Below, piece after piece: positions 61,895 to 64,000 of a stretch of DNA of 64,000 nt. The translations under genes were made by a program, and so were the position numbers. A model generated the notes under the pieces. It was not told the DNA's origin, made no database searches, and was given only the letters and a program-made list of their open reading frames with translations. This stretch comes from an uncultured Spirochaetales bacterium. Lineage in GTDB: Bacteria > Spirochaetota > Spirochaetia > Sphaerochaetales > Sphaerochaetaceae. The stretch is from NCBI GenBank assembly GCA_949293335.1, contig CASFDA010000033.1:1-64000 (forward strand). Direction: 5' to 3'. Every line of letters starts with the position of its first letter. The stretch's first letter is position 1.

Positions 61895-63323
61895 CGTTCT
61901 TCATGTTCTCCACGAGATTCTTCAGGAATCCGTATGTGTTTATCACAGATTCTGCCTCTAGGTGTTCTTCTGTTGAATGGACTTCAAAGAGATTCGGACC
62001 TATCGAGAGGGAATCCATGCCTTCTACCCTCTGATTGATTATTCCACATTCGAGGCCTGCGTGGATCGCTGTTACTACGGGTTCGTGCTTGTAATAACTT
62101 TCAAATGCCTTCACTACAGTCTTGAGGAATGGCGAATCCGGATTTGGTTCCCATTCTGGATAGCCATCACCAAATTTGCTTTCGAAACCGTATTTCGCAT
62201 AGATCTTCTCCATTTTCCTCTTATGGTTGATCTTCGCGCTTGCTACATTGCTTCTAATGGAATTGATGACTTTGAAAGCATTCTCGTCAAGTGATGCGAT
62301 AGCAAGATTATTTGAAGTTTCTACAATTCCCTCAATTGCCATAGACATGTGGCTGACTGCGTTTGGGGCAATATAGAGGAGTTCGATGATCTCTTTTGTC
62401 TCTTCTTCCCGAATGACCATTTTGATGTTCGCTGTTTCAGAGATGGAGATGCTGACATTCTTATCTGAGTATCTGAGTTCTCTCTTTATTGCTTCAATTT
62501 CAGATGCTGCCTTCTCTTTGAGATTTCCATCTGTCGAGATGACAGCTGTTGCATGTGATGGGATCACATTTCTTTTTGTACCTGCGGAAAACACAGAAAG
62601 CGAGTATGGTTCATCATATCCGGAAAGAATTCGGGAAAGAACTTTTATCGCATTTCCCCTTTCTCTGCCAATATCTCCGCCACTGTGTCCACCTTTGAGT
62701 CCGCTTACATCGATTTTGTATGTGTGGGTGAATGGATTAGGAATATATGTGACTGGATGGCTGCTCTCCATGTCGAGGCCACCTGCGCAACCGATGTATA
62801 TGATCCCTTCTTCTTCACTGTCAAGATTAATCATTTTTCTTGAAACAATTTTGGATGCATCTAGATTGAATGCTCCACGCAGTCCCGTCTCTTCTTCAAC
62901 GGTGAGGATTCCTTCCAGCTTTCCATGCCTGAGGCTTTTATCAGTAAAGAGTGCAAGCATGAGAGCTATTGCAATTCCATTGTCTCCACCAAGGCTCGTG
63001 TCCTTTGCCTTTATGATATTGCCTTCCCTGATGATATCTATCGGATCTTTCGTGAAGTCATGTTCTGAAGTGCTTGTCTTCACGCATACCATGTCCATAT
63101 GACCCTGGAAAGCGATGGATGGTACATCCTCATATCCCTCTGTTGCAGGAACATGCATTATCACATTTCCGATTTCATCCTTTTCCGCCTCGATACCGTT
63201 TTCCTTGCACCATGAAATGATGAAGTTTCTGATCCCCTCCTCATTCCCGCTTTCTCTGGGAACTTGTGAGATTTCATCGAATATCCTGAAGAGCTTTTCT
63301 TCTTTAAGACCTGTATACCACAT
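61878..63323 (-). CDS. pepD: cytosol nonspecific dipeptidase (M20C, aminoacyl-histidine dipeptidase)
   Basis: 481 residues. Metal site residues in AFQGHMDMVCV (about 69-79), SLGGDNGIAIAL, and the catalytic TVEEETGL; GGHSGGDIG marks the lid domain. It hydrolyses a broad range of dipeptides, including carnosine-type substrates, in the cytoplasm. First of a three-gene minus-strand unit. Confidence 0.95.
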   Translation of the reverse strand: MWYTGLKEEKLFRIFDEISQVPRESGNEEGIRNFIISWCKENGIEAEKDEIGNVIMHVPATEGYEDVPSIAFQGHMDMVCVKTSTSEHDFTKDPIDIIREGNIIKAKDTSLGGDNGIAIALMLALFTDKSLRHGKLEGILTVEEETGLRGAFNLDASKIVSRKMINLDSEEEGIIYIGCAGGLDMESSHPVTYIPNPFTHTYKIDVSGLKGGHSGGDIGRERGNAIKVLSRILSGYDEPYSLSVFSAGTKRNVIPSHATAVISTDGNLKEKAASEIEAIKRELRYSDKNVSISISETANIKMVIREEETKEIIELLYIAPNAVSHMSMAIEGIVETSNNLAIASLDENAFKVINSIRSNVASAKINHKRKMEKIYAKYGFESKFGDGYPEWEPNPDSPFLKTVVKAFESYYKHEPVVTAIHAGLECGIINQRVEGMDSLSIGPNLFEVHSTEEHLEAESVINTYGFLKNLVENMKNDESDI

Positions 63324-63431
63324 CGCAAGATCTCTCCTAATTACTTTTAAAAGATATTACCTTTTCCCTTTCCTTTGTTCCACTAGAGAGAAAAAAGAGT
63401 AGTTTGCTTTTACTGGGTGTATAGTATTCAT

Positions 63432-64000
63432 ATGGAAAAGGCGTTCATGATCATCAATCCGAAAGCATCGAAGGGAAAGGGAAAGATAAATTCAGATGCT
63501 ATTGCGTCCTATCTTGGAGAAAATGGATTTCCTGTTGCTTTTGCAGAGACAAGAGGACAGGATGATGCCTTTGTTCTAGCTCAGGATGCAATAAAGAAAG
63601 GCTATAGGATGTTGATTGTCGGGGGTGGCGATGGAACGCTTAATGAAGTTCTCAACGGGATAATGACGACAGATCCCTCTGTGTCACTTGCTATAATTCC
63701 GCTTGGAAGGGGAAATGATTATGCATATTCCCTTTCTCTGCCAAACGATGTCCGGAAAGCGATGGATGTAATCATTGACGGACACACAAGGATGGTCGAT
63801 GTCGGCCTTGTAAAGGGAGGTGACAGACTTGACGGACGGTATTTTCTGAACGGTAATGGATACGGTTTTGAGCCTCTGGTCAATTTCAGGGCGATGGAGT
63901 ACAGGCATATCAATGGAATACTGAGTTATGTTATTGCGTTCATTTCAATGATGATACATGTTCCTCCTAGCTATAGTGTTGAGCTTGAGCTGGATGGGGA
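63432..64000 (+). CDS. diacylglycerol kinase-family lipid kinase (5' part)
   Basis: 189 codons are visible; the gene continues beyond the window. MIINPKASKGKGK at 6-18, the nucleotide-binding VGGGDGTLNEVLNG near 64-77 and IIPLGRGNDYA near 90-100 define the YegS/DgkB-type kinase fold. It phosphorylates a lipid or related substrate at the membrane; which one is not readable. There is no ribosome binding site, and TATAGT lies six bases before the ATG, but without a good -35. Confidence 0.9.
   Translation, partial: MEKAFMIINPKASKGKGKINSDAIASYLGENGFPVAFAETRGQDDAFVLAQDAIKKGYRMLIVGGGDGTLNEVLNGIMTTDPSVSLAIIPLGRGNDYAYSLSLPNDVRKAMDVIIDGHTRMVDVGLVKGGDRLDGRYFLNGNGYGFEPLVNFRAMEYRHINGILSYVIAFISMMIHVPPSYSVELELDG

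Noticed and set aside
62386-63102. 238-codon plus-strand frame opposite pepD
   Set aside because: Low-complexity Ser/Pro/Leu composition typical of an antisense shadow; pepD motifs are intact.
1-64000. CRISPR arrays, insertion sequences, prophage or integrase genes
   Set aside because: No regularly spaced repeats, transposase motifs, or phage genes were seen; the only mobile-type trace is the decayed toxin-antitoxin pair.

Overview
The window is an origin-proximal piece of a bacterial chromosome, most likely from a spirochaete (inference, moderate confidence). The pointers are a DUF4416 protein, a cyclophilin-FKBP dual immunophilin of the type described from Treponema, BspA/TpLRR leucine-rich repeats in a giant lipoprotein, a dnaA-dnaN-recF-dciA plus rpmH-rnpA-yidC-jag block, and gyrB-gyrA next to parA-parB. 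I saw no insertion sequence, prophage, CRISPR array, rRNA or tRNA gene.

Layout. 1-5.1 kb (minus strand): topoisomerase IV (parE-parC, coupled), an RluA-type pseudouridine synthase and the c-di-AMP receptor DarA. 5.1-6.3 kb: gene debris, including a decayed BrnT/BrnA toxin-antitoxin pair. 6.3-11.5 kb: one 1714-residue leucine-rich-repeat lipoprotein. 11.5-17.1 kb: an ammonium transporter fused to a PII domain behind a leader with two terminator-like hairpins, then leuS-lrgA-lrgB overlapping by 4 nt each. 17.1-21.2 kb: divergent purine permease and adenine deaminase, and a cytidylate-kinase-like protein. 21.2-27.1 kb: serine dehydratase, a lipoprotein, DUF4416, fused DAHP synthase-prephenate dehydratase, endonuclease III and two envelope proteins. 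27.3-33.2 kb: pth, a very large GH13 enzyme and two membrane proteins. 33.2-41.2 kb: gpmI, pepP, lgt, ctpA, rsmE, then perR-rubrerythrin.

41.3-50.3 kb is the leftward origin block (jag, yidC, rnpA, rpmH, dciA, recF, dnaN, an intercalated lipoprotein, dnaA). 50.5-60.2 kb is the rightward block (gyrB, gyrA, four parS-like sites, parA, parB, dual immunophilin, radA), with nfu on the minus strand. 60.2-64 kb holds a TraB-family membrane protein, an unknown protein, pepD and the start of a lipid kinase gene. The strand switch between dnaA and gyrB, the DnaA-box cluster with a DnaA-trio-like element at 48.60-48.88 kb, and the parS group at 55.37-55.79 kb place the replication origin and centromere here. 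A second dense DnaA-box cluster lies at 39.99-40.21 kb.

The observations I rate highest are: a Met-Lys minigene (ATG AAA TAG) abutting the start codon of peptidyl-tRNA hydrolase; promoters placed so close to start codons that leuS, parA, aroF-pheA and sdaA look leaderless; the two-terminator leader in front of the Amt-PII fusion; the PII domain lacking the modifiable T-loop tyrosine; and the two DnaA-box clusters that share short sequence motifs. Coordinates are from reading the sequence; family calls are from recognised motifs, with no database search.
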